Positions 8,594 through 17,244 of a stretch of DNA of 64,000 bases are shown piece after piece (the stretch's first letter is position 1; each line of letters opens with the position of its first letter). The DNA lies in NCBI RefSeq assembly GCF_003710905.1, contig NZ_RHHV01000023.1, positions 62,001 through 126,000 on the forward strand. Direction: 5' to 3'. The DNA is from Brevibacillus parabrevis (GTDB lineage Bacteria > Bacillota > Bacilli > Brevibacillales > Brevibacillaceae). The notes under the pieces were generated by a model. The model ran no database searches and was not told the origin of the DNA. It saw nothing but the letters and a program-made list of their open reading frames with translations. The position numbers and the translations under genes are program-made.

Positions 8594-9532
8594 ATGACTC
8601 ATCCTGCTCTGGATAGCCTGCTTGCCACCGTAAACCGAGTAATCGTGGGAAAAGAAGATCAGGTCCGCCTGCTGGTAACAGCTCTTTTGGCGCGTGGACA
8701 TGTGTTGCTGGAGGACTTGCCTGGCATGGGCAAAACTGTACTCGCCAAAACTTTGGCCCAAGCGATCGGCGGAACGTACAACCGCCTTCAGTTTACTGCC
8801 GATCTGCTCCCGTCCGATGTAGTAGGTTTGCATGTTTTCAATCAGCGCACGAGCGAGTTTGAACTGCGCAAAGGGCCTGTTTTCGCTGACGTGCTGCTCG
8901 CTGATGAAATCAATCGCGCGACCCCGCGGACCCAATCCGGCTTGCTGGAATGCATGGAAGAACGCCAGGTAACGATTGAAGGCGTTACATTGGCACTGCC
9001 TTCGACCATGCTGGTAATCGCCACCCAGAACCCGATTGAATCAGAAGGCACTTATCCATTGCCAGAGGCTCAGCTGGACCGCTTCCTGTTCCGGTTGTCG
9101 CTTGGCTACGGCACACGCGAAGACGCCAAGGAGATTTTGCGCAGATTTCGCAGCAGCTCTCCTCTGGAGACGATTCAGCCCGTAATAACGGTGGAAAAGA
9201 TTGCTGCCCTGCAAAAAGAAGTCGCCGCTGTCCACGTCAGCCAGGCGGTAGAAGACTATGTCATCGATTTGACCGAAGCTACCCGCAGCCATCGCTCTGT
9301 CGACGTCGGCATCAGCCCGCGCGCCATGCTTGCCCTGCTGCGCTCGGCACAGGCTTACGCTTTTGTATCCGGGCGCACTTACGTTTTGCCGGACGATGTC
9401 AAAGCCGTGTTCCCGAGCCTCGCTGCCCATCGAATCCGTCTGTCGATGGAAGCCGAGCTGCATGTGACGGAGCAGGAAGTGGTTATGCAAATCATGTCCA
9501 GCGTGCCGGCACCTGTTGAGGAAAGCGTGTAA
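8594..9532 (+). CDS. MoxR-family AAA+ ATPase
   Basis: MoxR ATPases are chaperone-like AAA+ proteins that remodel or activate partners, often with VWA or DUF58 proteins. The 312-aa protein has Walker A GMGKT (in EDLPGMGKTVLAKTLA), Walker B LLADEINRA, sensor 1 ATQNPIE, and the MoxR-typical EGTYPLPEAQLDRFL and SPRAMLALLRSAQA. AAAGGAG precedes the ATG by 8 bases. It opens a three-gene operon with DUF58 and DUF4129 proteins, spaced 5 and -4 bases. Confidence 0.92.
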   Translation: MTHPALDSLLATVNRVIVGKEDQVRLLVTALLARGHVLLEDLPGMGKTVLAKTLAQAIGGTYNRLQFTADLLPSDVVGLHVFNQRTSEFELRKGPVFADVLLADEINRATPRTQSGLLECMEERQVTIEGVTLALPSTMLVIATQNPIESEGTYPLPEAQLDRFLFRLSLGYGTREDAKEILRRFRSSSPLETIQPVITVEKIAALQKEVAAVHVSQAVEDYVIDLTEATRSHRSVDVGISPRAMLALLRSAQAYAFVSGRTYVLPDDVKAVFPSLAAHRIRLSMEAELHVTEQEVVMQIMSSVPAPVEESV

Positions 9533-9537
9533 GCCTG

Positions 9538-10728
9538 ATGGATACGAAGCAAACCTTTCATGTGATCGGCTTTCTCCTCCTGCTTTTCGGACTTTTTTCG
9601 GGCAGCTGGTTTCTCTGGCTGCTTGGCGGATTTTTCTTTTTCATGCCTGCTGCCCAAGAGTGGTGGGCAAAATCGATAGTCAAATGGGTCAAGCTGGAGT
9701 GGACGAGCGACCAGACCCGCGTCATGCCTGGCACACCCGTGAACATCACCATTCGCCTGCACAACCGCTCCTGGCTTCCCCTGCCAGCTACGTGGCTGCG
9801 CTTTTCCTTGCCTGAGCATGTCACGGTGGACGGTGGAAACGAAGTCAAAACAAGCAATCAGCGCACCATCGTGCGACTGCGCTTTGATTTGCCCATCCGC
9901 CAGAGCGCAGCCAGAACGTTGACGCTGACCCCGCACAAGCGCGGTACGGTCTGGCTGACGGAAATTCAGTCAGAGACGATGCCGCTATTCGCAGACGAAG
10001 TAACTTTCTTGCCGATGCCGTTGTCTTTCTCCATGCTGGTTTACCCGTTGCCGCTGCCGCTTCCTCCGCTCGTCCTGGAAGAGACGCAGCCAGACGGCAG
10101 CAAGCTTTCGCGCCAGCGTCAGCAAGAGGATGTCACTTTTTTGCGCGGGACACGACCTTACATGCCAGGCGATCGGTTCAAGCATATTCATTGGAAAGCG
10201 ACTGCGAAGACAGGCACGCTTGAAACAAGGCTTTTCGAACATACTGCCCATCCGAACTGGCGGATCATCGGCCACATTTTGCCGTCCTATGAACCGCTTG
10301 CGCAACGGCATAACGATGAAGCCAATGAACGCATCATTTCTTGCCTTGCCGCCTTGTCCATGCTTTGCCGCAAAAAGTCCATCGGCTTCGAGCTGTTCCT
10401 GACCGTCAAGCAGCGTGGACGCGAGCATTTTCACCTGCCTGCTGGCAGCGGAAAATCCCATCATTTGCACGTCATGACCCAACTGGCGCAATTGAACCAT
10501 TACGTGACGACGCCTCTGCCCTCCCTGCTCCGGCGACTGGAAGAAAGCCCGGCAAAAGAAGCGGTGATTCTCGTAACCGCGCGTCCCGATGAACTGCCTG
10601 TCGCCACCATGGAACAGCTGCTTCGCCGCGGTCACAAAATCGCCGTGCTGGATGTCTCGCAGGAACAGGTTGTATTCGCACGGCAAGAACTGGCACAAGC
10701 CAGGAAAAGGAGTGTGATGGCGCGGTGA
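9538..10728 (+). CDS. DUF58 domain membrane protein
   Basis: The 396-aa protein has two N-terminal hydrophobic helices (about residues 8-45), a beta-rich region, and the DUF58 signature RPYMPGDRFKHIHWKATAKTG (here RGTRPYMPGDRF, then HIHWKATAK). DUF58 proteins pair with MoxR ATPases across bacteria; their biochemical role is not firmly known. Its ATG lies 5 bases after the MoxR stop and lacks a good ribosome site of its own, which points to coupling. The gene ends in an overlap with the next start. Confidence 0.88.
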   Translation: MDTKQTFHVIGFLLLLFGLFSGSWFLWLLGGFFFFMPAAQEWWAKSIVKWVKLEWTSDQTRVMPGTPVNITIRLHNRSWLPLPATWLRFSLPEHVTVDGGNEVKTSNQRTIVRLRFDLPIRQSAARTLTLTPHKRGTVWLTEIQSETMPLFADEVTFLPMPLSFSMLVYPLPLPLPPLVLEETQPDGSKLSRQRQQEDVTFLRGTRPYMPGDRFKHIHWKATAKTGTLETRLFEHTAHPNWRIIGHILPSYEPLAQRHNDEANERIISCLAALSMLCRKKSIGFELFLTVKQRGREHFHLPAGSGKSHHLHVMTQLAQLNHYVTTPLPSLLRRLEESPAKEAVILVTARPDELPVATMEQLLRRGHKIAVLDVSQEQVVFARQELAQARKRSVMAR

Positions 10729-12092
10729 CCTTTTCTCTTCTAAGCCGCTGGACGCTCATTTTCTGGCTGGAGGCGCTGCTGATCGGTGGGGCACTGATGC
10801 TGTTGGGCTGGATTACGGCAAGTTTTGGTCAGCTGCTCTTCTTTTGCCTGGCCGCCTCCCTGCTGTTGCTCGCCGGAAGCTGGCTGTACCATCACGGTGG
10901 TCGGCACTCTCTTCTCCATCTGCTGCTCTATCCAGTCGTACTGGGGGTTGGCGTACTCAGCTATTACTTGTACGGCTCCTGGCTGATTGCGCTCGCTTTG
11001 ACAGGCATTTTTTATTGGCGCGTGCAAACGGCAGTAGCCAATGGCCTTGGGCATAGCAGTATGCAACGCCGTTTCGTGCTGGCATTTATGGTCTGCCTGA
11101 TTCAACTCGTCGTGGCCGCCTTGTACGGAACGATGGTTCATCCGGAAACGTTTACGCCTGCCCCGTACTTCGGCATGCTGGCCCTGGTTACGGGCAGCTA
11201 CGTGTTGATTTCTCTCGCCGTTTTCCTGCTGCGGGAAGAGTCTCTGCCTGTCCGTCTGCCCGGCTCTTTGGGCGCTAAACTGGCTGCGCAGGTTGTCGGG
11301 ACGCGGCTGGTGTTGACGGTTGGCTATATAGCGGCTGCCTCTGTCGTGCTCGGCCTTGTGGGATTTGTCTGGTCGTGGGTAAAAGGGCCGCTTGGCGCAG
11401 GGCTTTACATGCTCATCGAACCAGTCCTGCTCAAGCTTGCGGATTGGATCGGCGGCTTGTCGCAAGTGCTGAACAAAGACCAGCGTGTCCATAACGCCCT
11501 GGATGGTCAAGGTCAAAGCGAAAATCTCCCACTGGACCCGGTTCAGCAAGGTGAACCACTGTTTTCCGTGTTGGAGCCGTATTTGATTGCGCTCGTCATT
11601 CTCGCATCGCTCATTCTTTTGGGCTGGTACATGTGGAAGCGCCGCCGTCGCGCCGAACCCACAGCGGCACCCGCAGACAATACGGATTACGCGACAAATT
11701 TGTCTGCGCTTCCGCCGACTGTTGACGGTGACGCGGCAGCATGGGATGTCTCCCAATGGTTTAAAAAGCCGATTGGCCCGGAAGACGATCCCACTCGTTA
11801 CGCCTACTATCAGTTTTTGCAGGCAATGGCGAAGCGCGGGGCCACCGTCCAGCCATATGAGACAACGCAGGAATTTTTCAAGCGATTGCAGTATCATCCG
11901 GTTATGACGGCACCAGCGCTGGAGCTGGCCGCCAAAATCACCAGTTTCTACGAACAGTATCGCTATCAGGAGCATTCGCTGTCGCCTGAGGAGCTTGCGG
12001 ACATGCAGCAAGCTGTCCAGGCGCTGGCTGCCCACGCGGAAAATGACAGCCAGAGCCAGAACCCGAATCAGAGTCAGGCGCAAAACCAGTGA
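10725..12092 (+). CDS. Multi-pass membrane protein with C-terminal DUF4129, no transglutaminase core
   Basis: GTG 10725 overlaps the DUF58 stop (GTGA). The 455-aa product has five or more membrane helices in residues 8-235, another at about 282-302, then a soluble tail. The tail fits DUF4129: DPTRYAYYQFLQAMAKRGATVQPYETTQEFFKRL with a final EQYRYQEHSLSPEELADMQQA. The usual third partner of MoxR-DUF58 operons is a DUF3488-transglutaminase-DUF4129 fusion; the transglutaminase Cys-His-Asp core is absent here. It may be a scaffold version, or the enzyme is encoded elsewhere. Confidence 0.78.
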   Translation: MTFSLLSRWTLIFWLEALLIGGALMLLGWITASFGQLLFFCLAASLLLLAGSWLYHHGGRHSLLHLLLYPVVLGVGVLSYYLYGSWLIALALTGIFYWRVQTAVANGLGHSSMQRRFVLAFMVCLIQLVVAALYGTMVHPETFTPAPYFGMLALVTGSYVLISLAVFLLREESLPVRLPGSLGAKLAAQVVGTRLVLTVGYIAAASVVLGLVGFVWSWVKGPLGAGLYMLIEPVLLKLADWIGGLSQVLNKDQRVHNALDGQGQSENLPLDPVQQGEPLFSVLEPYLIALVILASLILLGWYMWKRRRRAEPTAAPADNTDYATNLSALPPTVDGDAAAWDVSQWFKKPIGPEDDPTRYAYYQFLQAMAKRGATVQPYETTQEFFKRLQYHPVMTAPALELAAKITSFYEQYRYQEHSLSPEELADMQQAVQALAAHAENDSQSQNPNQSQAQNQ

Positions 12093-12100
12093 CCAAACCA

Positions 12101-12147
12101 AAGAGCAACCACCCGCCATCGGCGTTCGTGGTTGCTTCTTTTTTTCT
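12101..12147 (+). terminator. Terminator of the MoxR operon
   Basis: AAGAGCAACCAC and GTGGTTGCTTCTT form a long stem around a 15-base loop, followed by a T run. Confidence 0.85.
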
Positions 12148-12246
12148 CTTGACATCCTCCCCTCTCTCCTCCATAATTTCCTCACTTTTGCCCGCTTCCA
12201 AATTGGATTCACCAAACAGTTAATCAAACGAAAAGGAGGGGGAACC

Positions 12247-13335
12247 ATGCAAGATTTGCCGCTCTGGCTGCGCAAACACCTGTCGATTGCCTACGTGCCC
12301 GGCTTTGAGTTTTTTCTCAGCTTGCACGTCCTGGCAAGACCCGATCACCACACGTCCCGGTTGGGCTGGGCACAGGAAACACTCCAGGCGCTTCCGGCAT
12401 CGCTCGTCAAGCAACTGCATCAGTTCAGCAGCATGTCCAACCAGTTTCTTGACGCCATGGACTTTCTTGTACCGTGGGAAGAAGGCTATGAGCATTCCGT
12501 AGAGGCCAGTCTGGAGCGGGTGCAGGCGCTGGACGCGGCACAGTTTGTCCAATTGATGATGGGGCCTGTCTATCATCCCCGGCAAATGCAAAAGTGGCTG
12601 CAAGGCTACACGGATGACGCATTCGAACAGCTTAAACCGGAGCATCGGGACTTGCTGCGGCATCCATTGTCCGCCAAGCGCAGCTTTCTGGAATTTTGCT
12701 ACGCCTATCTGCCGTTTTTTCGCGCAGAAGAAAGGCGCATTGAGCCGTGGCTGGTGCGCGCCGTTCATGAAGGCCAGGAGCAGATTGCCACAGATCCGGT
12801 CGGGTTTTTGTCGCAGGTGCATCCCCGGCTGAAAGTACATGAGAAATTTTTGCAATTTCACAAGGCACAAACGTATACATTCGCCTATTCCGAGCTGGCC
12901 CGCATCCATTTGCGCGTCTCCACGTTTGTCTCGCCGCATTTGCTGCTTGGCATATACGGGGAGCACATCTCGGTAGGTTATTGCGTCGATGTGCCGGGGA
13001 GCACTGCCACCTCAGCGATTCCGGCAGATTTTACGCTGAAAATGAAAGTGTTCAGCGATCCGACGCGGACGGCTATTCTCAAGTCGCTGCTCGCTCACCC
13101 TTATTGCACGCAGCAGCTCGCCGACCTGCACGGCGTCAGTGAACCAGCGATCAACAAGCATCTGAAGCTTTTGGTAGACGCTGGCTTCGTCTGGAGCGAG
13201 CGGCGCGGTAGGTACGTGTTTTACCGCGGGATTACCTCCCGCCTGGAGCAGTTGGCTGTCGATCTGCACGAGTTCATCGACATGCCGACACCTGCGCTAC
13301 CCATCTCTCCCCCGCAAAACGAAAGGAGGAATTGA
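12247..13335 (+). CDS. ArsR-type transcriptional regulator heading an ABC operon
   Basis: This 362-aa protein has a C-terminal winged helix (about residues 258-335: MKVFSDPTRTAILKSLLA, then QQLADLHGVSEPAINKHLKLL) and a large N-terminal domain, the same design as the regulator at 6283, though the sequences are quite different. AAAGGAGGGG lies 6 bases before ATG 12247. The ABC permease begins 1 base after its stop, so it is the first gene of a four-gene operon and its likely regulator. The inducer is not known. Confidence 0.8.
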   Translation: MQDLPLWLRKHLSIAYVPGFEFFLSLHVLARPDHHTSRLGWAQETLQALPASLVKQLHQFSSMSNQFLDAMDFLVPWEEGYEHSVEASLERVQALDAAQFVQLMMGPVYHPRQMQKWLQGYTDDAFEQLKPEHRDLLRHPLSAKRSFLEFCYAYLPFFRAEERRIEPWLVRAVHEGQEQIATDPVGFLSQVHPRLKVHEKFLQFHKAQTYTFAYSELARIHLRVSTFVSPHLLLGIYGEHISVGYCVDVPGSTATSAIPADFTLKMKVFSDPTRTAILKSLLAHPYCTQQLADLHGVSEPAINKHLKLLVDAGFVWSERRGRYVFYRGITSRLEQLAVDLHEFIDMPTPALPISPPQNERRN

Positions 13336-13336
13336 C

Positions 13337-14146
13337 TTGTTTCGAGTCGCCAAAGCAACCTTTGTCCGCAACACGCTTGTCATGCTCCGGGCTTATCCGT
13401 GGTCGTTTGTCATCGGTCATATTTTGGCTGGCGTGTACACGGTGCTGTTCGCCTACTTTGCCTATCATTATGTATTTGCCGGGCAGCTGGACAGCCGCTT
13501 CCAGCACTTGGCTGGCACAGCCGATTATTTGTCCTATGCGATTTTGGGCGGCGCTTTTTACGCTTTTGCCGTCTCCACCTTGATGAACGTAAGCCGTTCG
13601 CTCATTACCGAGCTGCGGGAAGGCACGCTGGAAGCGGTGCTGCTCACCCCGTCTTTGCGCCGAGGGTACTTTTTGGGCAATGTCGCCCAGCAAGTCATGC
13701 GCACGGTGTTTGAATTTTCCATCATCGTGCTGATCGGAGCGCTGTTCGGGCTGAATCTCGTTCATACACACCTGTGGAGCGCGATTGCCGTCTGGATTTT
13801 GTCTACAGGTGCGTTTTTCTGCCAGGCTCTCGTGCTCGGCTCGCTGATGCTGCGTTTTCGTGATACATACATCACGCAAAACACGCTGTTTGTCATCATG
13901 GCGTTCGTCTCTGGCGTCACGTTTCCCACTCCGTACTTGCCGGAATGGCTGCAGCCGCTCGGGGCGATCATGCCGCTGTCGCCTGCGCTGGACGCTTTTC
14001 GCCAATGCGTGATTCAGGGCAAGCCGCTGGTCGCTGTTGCTCCCCAACTGCTCCATATGGCCGTTTTGTCGCTTGCGTACCTCGTCATCGGCATGTGGGG
14101 CATGCGGCGAATGGAGAAGCGCGTCGTCGAATCGATATTTGCATAA
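13337..14146 (+). CDS. ABC-2 type transporter permease
   Basis: The 269-aa protein has six predicted membrane helices of ABC-2 type, with the conserved middle block MNVSRSLITELREGTLEAVLLTP and a C-terminal PLGAIMPLSPALDAFRQ. AAAGGAGG precedes a TTG start at 13337 by 7 bases. It is the first of two permeases flanking one ATPase, which suggests a heterodimeric exporter, possibly of an antibiotic or lipid. The substrate is unknown. Confidence 0.85.
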   Translation: MFRVAKATFVRNTLVMLRAYPWSFVIGHILAGVYTVLFAYFAYHYVFAGQLDSRFQHLAGTADYLSYAILGGAFYAFAVSTLMNVSRSLITELREGTLEAVLLTPSLRRGYFLGNVAQQVMRTVFEFSIIVLIGALFGLNLVHTHLWSAIAVWILSTGAFFCQALVLGSLMLRFRDTYITQNTLFVIMAFVSGVTFPTPYLPEWLQPLGAIMPLSPALDAFRQCVIQGKPLVAVAPQLLHMAVLSLAYLVIGMWGMRRMEKRVVESIFA

Positions 14147-14162
14147 AAGGAGGTCTTTTCCC

Positions 14163-15149
14163 GTGCTGATTGTGGAAAATGTGCGAAAAGTATATCACGT
14201 GAAGGAAAAAGGAAGCTGGCTTCGCCAACAATGGAAGGAAGTAGAGGCCGTATCGGATGTGTCGTTTCGGATGGTGCCCGGAAAAATCATCGGGCTGTTG
14301 GGAATCAACGGAGCGGGGAAAACCACGACGATCAAAATGTGCTCGACCTTGCTCACTCCTACCAGCGGAACGATTACGGTAGACGGGTATGACGCGGTCA
14401 AGGAGGATCGGTTCGTAAAAGCCAAAGTCAACATGATCGCAGGCGGCGAGCGGATGCTGTACTGGCGCTTGACCGGGCGGGAAAACTTGCACTATTTCGG
14501 CAGCCTGTACGGACTGCACGGCGGAGCGTTGCGCAGCAGAATCGATTCGCTGCTCTTGCAGGTCGGGCTGCTCGATGCCGCTGATACCCCGGTAGAGCGC
14601 TATTCCAAAGGCATGAAGCAACGGCTGCAAATCGCCCGCGGCCTGATTAACGATCCGAGCTATTTGTTTCTGGATGAGCCGACACTGGGGCTGGACGCTC
14701 CGATCGCCAGGCAATTGCGCAAGCATGTAAAAGAACTGGCTGTCGCGCACGGAAAAGCGATCCTGTTGACCAGTCACTACATTCACGAAGTCGAGGAGCT
14801 GTGCGACGAGGTGTACATCATCGACAAAGGCAAGCTGGTCGCACATGACACCCCTGCGCAGCTGACCCAATCGCTCAACCTGGAGACAGCTTTGCACGTC
14901 GTCATCCCGGCGCTTTCCGCTTCCCTTGATCTCGATTTGCACAAGCTCGCCGTGCGCTGCGGCGGCTCACGGGAAATTGCCGAAACAGATGAACACACAT
15001 GGGAAGTGACCTTGCGCGGGCAAACCGATATGACCACGCCGCTGCTCTCGCTGTTAGCCGCCCATCAGTCGCCCGTCCTGCGCCTACATACCCAGCAGCC
15101 GTCCCTGGAGGATGTCATCCTGCACATGGCAGACAGGAGGGGCGCATGA
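14163..15149 (+). CDS. ABC exporter ATP-binding protein
   Basis: The 328-aa ATPase has Walker A GINGAGKTTT, signature YSKGMKQRLQIARGL, Walker B YLFLDEPTLGLD and the switch His in LLTSHYIHEVEEL. A C-terminal extension of about 90 residues is common in drug-export subunits of the DrrA/CcmA type. An upstream in-frame ATG at 14037 would overlap the permease by 110 bases; AAAGGAGG 9 bases before GTG 14163 marks the true start. It overlaps the next permease by four bases (ATGA). Confidence 0.93.
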   Translation: MLIVENVRKVYHVKEKGSWLRQQWKEVEAVSDVSFRMVPGKIIGLLGINGAGKTTTIKMCSTLLTPTSGTITVDGYDAVKEDRFVKAKVNMIAGGERMLYWRLTGRENLHYFGSLYGLHGGALRSRIDSLLLQVGLLDAADTPVERYSKGMKQRLQIARGLINDPSYLFLDEPTLGLDAPIARQLRKHVKELAVAHGKAILLTSHYIHEVEELCDEVYIIDKGKLVAHDTPAQLTQSLNLETALHVVIPALSASLDLDLHKLAVRCGGSREIAETDEHTWEVTLRGQTDMTTPLLSLLAAHQSPVLRLHTQQPSLEDVILHMADRRGA

Positions 15150-15961
15150 AGCAGCTTACTGCGCTGTTGTGGGCGGAAATCCAGAAGGAGCATCGGCATT
15201 CTTTTCACAGCAAAATGGTGTACTTCAGCCTGCTGATCTGGCCCGCCATCATGTTCGTGACCGCGTACTATTCGTTTGCGCCGTTTCGCACAGGAGCCGA
15301 TTCGCCGCTTGCCCGCTTCCTCTCTGCCGAGCAGCTCCCGCTGTTTTTATTGACCGGGTATCTCGGGTACATTTTTTTCTGGTGCCTGGTGCAATCCGCC
15401 TGGCAAATGAGCTTCGAGCGGCAGGCCGGGACGATGGAAATGATTTTTATCAGCCCGGTCAATCGGCTGGCTTTCCTGTACGGGCGTTCCCTCTCCTCGC
15501 TTGTCGAGGGCGTCTGGCTGTTCTTTTGCTTCACCCTGCTGGCGCTGCTGTTCGTCGGCGGGATGCATCCAAGCGGCTGGTGGGCGATCCCGCTCGCGTT
15601 TTTCGTCCTGCTTGTCTCAGCCATCGTCTGGGGCGGTTTTTTAAGCGTCCTCTTCCTGTTTTCCCGCGACGCGAGCTTCTTGTATACCGTCCTGGACGAA
15701 CCGATGCTGATCTTCTCCGGCGTACGCCTTCCGCCGCTGGCTTTTCCGCTCTGGGCCAAAGCGATTTCGTTTTGCTTTCCGCTCACCTACGCTCTCCAGC
15801 TTGTGCGCGGCTTGTTGATGGAAGGCGCGCCTCTGTCCGCTTTGGCGCCTGAATTGGCGCTGTTGGCCAGCGTCTTGCTGCTGCTCGTGCTGGTGACGGT
15901 CGTGTTGCTGAAAAAGGCGGAAAAGCACATGAAAGAGACGGGCAACATGGTGATGTACTGA
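15146..15961 (+). CDS. ABC-2 type transporter permease, second subunit
   Basis: ATG 15146 overlaps the ATPase stop codon and follows GGAGGGG. The 271-aa product has six hydrophobic segments and the ABC-2 middle block WQMSFERQAGTMEMIFISPVNR. It shares topology with the permease at 13337 but little sequence, consistent with a heteromeric exporter. It is the last gene of the four-gene operon; a hairpin follows. Confidence 0.85.
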   Translation: MKQLTALLWAEIQKEHRHSFHSKMVYFSLLIWPAIMFVTAYYSFAPFRTGADSPLARFLSAEQLPLFLLTGYLGYIFFWCLVQSAWQMSFERQAGTMEMIFISPVNRLAFLYGRSLSSLVEGVWLFFCFTLLALLFVGGMHPSGWWAIPLAFFVLLVSAIVWGGFLSVLFLFSRDASFLYTVLDEPMLIFSGVRLPPLAFPLWAKAISFCFPLTYALQLVRGLLMEGAPLSALAPELALLASVLLLLVLVTVVLLKKAEKHMKETGNMVMY

Positions 15962-15973
15962 GTTTTGCGCACA

Positions 15974-16012
15974 AAAAAAACCGCTTGATCCGAATGGGAG
16001 CAGGCGGTTTTC
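15974..16012 (+). terminator. Probable terminator of the ABC operon
   Basis: AAACCGC (15978-15984) pairs with GCGGTTT (16004-16010) and is followed by a short T run (TTTTCC). The T tract is weak. Confidence 0.5.
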
Positions 16013-16077
16013 CGCTATGGCATGACCAAGCGGTACAACAAGCTTCGACCGCCGCGCCATTTTATTCAAATACGAAT

Positions 16078-16107
16078 TAGACAATCATACCAGAAAAATA
16101 GTAAAAT
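16078..16107 (+). promoter_or_regulatory. Promoter of the Hol-Tox toxin transcript
   Basis: TAGACA (16078-16083) and TAAAAT (16102-16107) are separated by 18 bases. Transcription would begin near 16114, giving a leader of about 75 bases before the GTG start. Confidence 0.55.
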
Positions 16108-16189
16108 TTGGACAAGTACACAGATACGGCTCAATCTTGAGGGTGGTCGGCTCATCTCCCCACGTCACAAACGGAAGGGAGGTGGGATC

Positions 16190-16309
16190 GTGGCAATTAC
16201 TCACGAAACGCTTTCGCTTATGCTCCAGTTTGGCGGCTTTGTTGTCGGACTGCTGAGCCTAGTCGTAGCAATCGTTGTTGCCTTGTCCAAACGAAATGAC
16301 CGCCCTTAA
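16190..16309 (+). CDS. Putative holin-like small toxin (Hol-Tox / TxpA-like)
   Basis: GTG 16190 follows GGGAGGTGG and opens a 39-aa peptide beginning VAITHETLSLMLQFGGFVVG, with one membrane helix and a KRND tail. The THETLxLMxxFG start followed by a helix is the pattern of the putative holin-like toxin family, type I toxins that insert in the membrane. The stop codon lies inside a 14-bp stem (16291-16304 with 16326-16339), a hallmark of these loci. A convergent promoter at 16479-16508 suggests an antisense RNA antitoxin. Toxicity is inferred from family only. Confidence 0.75.
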   Translation: MAITHETLSLMLQFGGFVVGLLSLVVAIVVALSKRNDRP

Positions 16310-16391
16310 GCTTTGACGTGGCTAAGGCGGTCATTTCGTCCGTTTTACAAGTCACTTGAGCCGATCCCCGTAAAGGGGCCGTCTTTGTACC

Positions 16392-16432
16392 ACCGACATG
16401 GTGTTACCAGCACCGTGTCGGTTTCTTTTTTA
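16392..16432 (+). terminator. Terminator of the toxin transcript
   Basis: ACCGACATGGTG (16392-16403) pairs with CACCGTGTCGGT (16411-16422), with one mismatch, and is followed by TTCTTTTTT. Confidence 0.85.
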
Positions 16433-16447
16433 TCGTTCCCGGTTGCA

Positions 16448-16467
16448 GTTATCGATATAACGATAAC
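16448..16467. repeat. Short inverted repeat near the antisense promoter
   Basis: GTTATCG (16448-16454) and CGATAAC (16461-16467) form a perfect dyad with a 6-base centre, just downstream of the antisense transcription start. It could be an operator or a 5' hairpin of the antisense RNA. Confidence 0.4.
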
Positions 16468-16531
16468 TTTCTAGCTTCATAATAGCACCCTCTCCCATCC
16501 ATTGACAACGGGAGAGGGTAAAAATGATGGA

Positions 16532-17224
16532 TTAGTCCACCGTCAGCAGCTTTTCTACGAAGCCGCCGATTTCCAATTTGCGATCGACGAAGTGTACCTC
16601 CAGGATCCAGTCGCGCGGATGACCATTGTGATCAGGGTCTCTCATCGGTTTGTTGTTGTCCGGGTGAATGTAGTTGACGATGTCTTCCCCCTGAATTTTC
16701 TCGTGCGGAAATTCGCCGATGAGGTGTCCGGCGTGTGGCCCGCCAAACTCCCAGCCGTTCTCTTCAGCGACCTGGCACATGTAGTGAAACAACTCGCTGC
16801 TCGTAATATCCGGCTTGGATTCAAAGTAAGCCTTGCCCAAATCCCACGCTTTTTCGATATCGTCGCGCAGCTTGATTTTCATCGGGTCATTGCCGAGTAC
16901 GTACGTCCGCCCCAGATCAGCTTCCCAGTCCTCAAAAATCGGTCCGAAATCGAGGAAAATAATATCCTCTGGAGTGACAATCAGGTCCGGCGGATTCTCC
17001 CTGTATGGATGGAGCGTGTTTTTTCCGGCGCGCACAATTCGCTTGTGCCAATACTTTTTGATCCCGAACATTTGAAAGGCAAGCTCGTAAATCTCTTGAT
17101 TGATCTGTTTTTCCGACGCCCCGCTGCGAATGATTCCTGTTTCTTCGATTCGGGCAAACAATTGCTCTGCTTTTGTTTCTGCTTCACGCAAAGCCCGGTG
17201 TCTTTGCACCAATGCCTGATTCAT
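16532..17224 (-). CDS. M24-family metallopeptidase-like protein
   Basis: This 230-aa protein is the pita-bread fold of the methionine aminopeptidase / Xaa-Pro dipeptidase family without the N-terminal creatinase domain. Metal ligands can be followed: Asp in IIFLDFGPIFEDWEADLGRT, His in GPHAGHLIGEFPHE, and Glu in WILEVHFV. The HPYRENPP block resembles Bacillales aminopeptidase P-like proteins. GAGGAGGGG lies upstream of ATG 17224. It is followed by a hairpin (16487-16519). It shares its direction with the HAD gene upstream, 20 bases apart, so they probably form an operon. Confidence 0.85.
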   Translation of the reverse strand: MNQALVQRHRALREAETKAEQLFARIEETGIIRSGASEKQINQEIYELAFQMFGIKKYWHKRIVRAGKNTLHPYRENPPDLIVTPEDIIFLDFGPIFEDWEADLGRTYVLGNDPMKIKLRDDIEKAWDLGKAYFESKPDITSSELFHYMCQVAEENGWEFGGPHAGHLIGEFPHEKIQGEDIVNYIHPDNNKPMRDPDHNGHPRDWILEVHFVDRKLEIGGFVEKLLTVD

Positions 17225-17244
17225 CTTCCATTCCCCTCCTCAAT

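Larger units (their letters stand above)
16288..16472 (-). ncRNA. Candidate antisense RNA antitoxin of the Hol-Tox locus
   Basis: A minus-strand promoter (TTGTCA at 16508-16503, TATTAT at 16484-16479, spacer 18) would start an RNA near 16472. Reading leftward it would overlap the toxin mRNA's 3' half and last codons, as RatA does with txpA. A stable hairpin at 16291-16339 followed by TTT could end it; the exact 3' end is uncertain. Confidence 0.45.
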
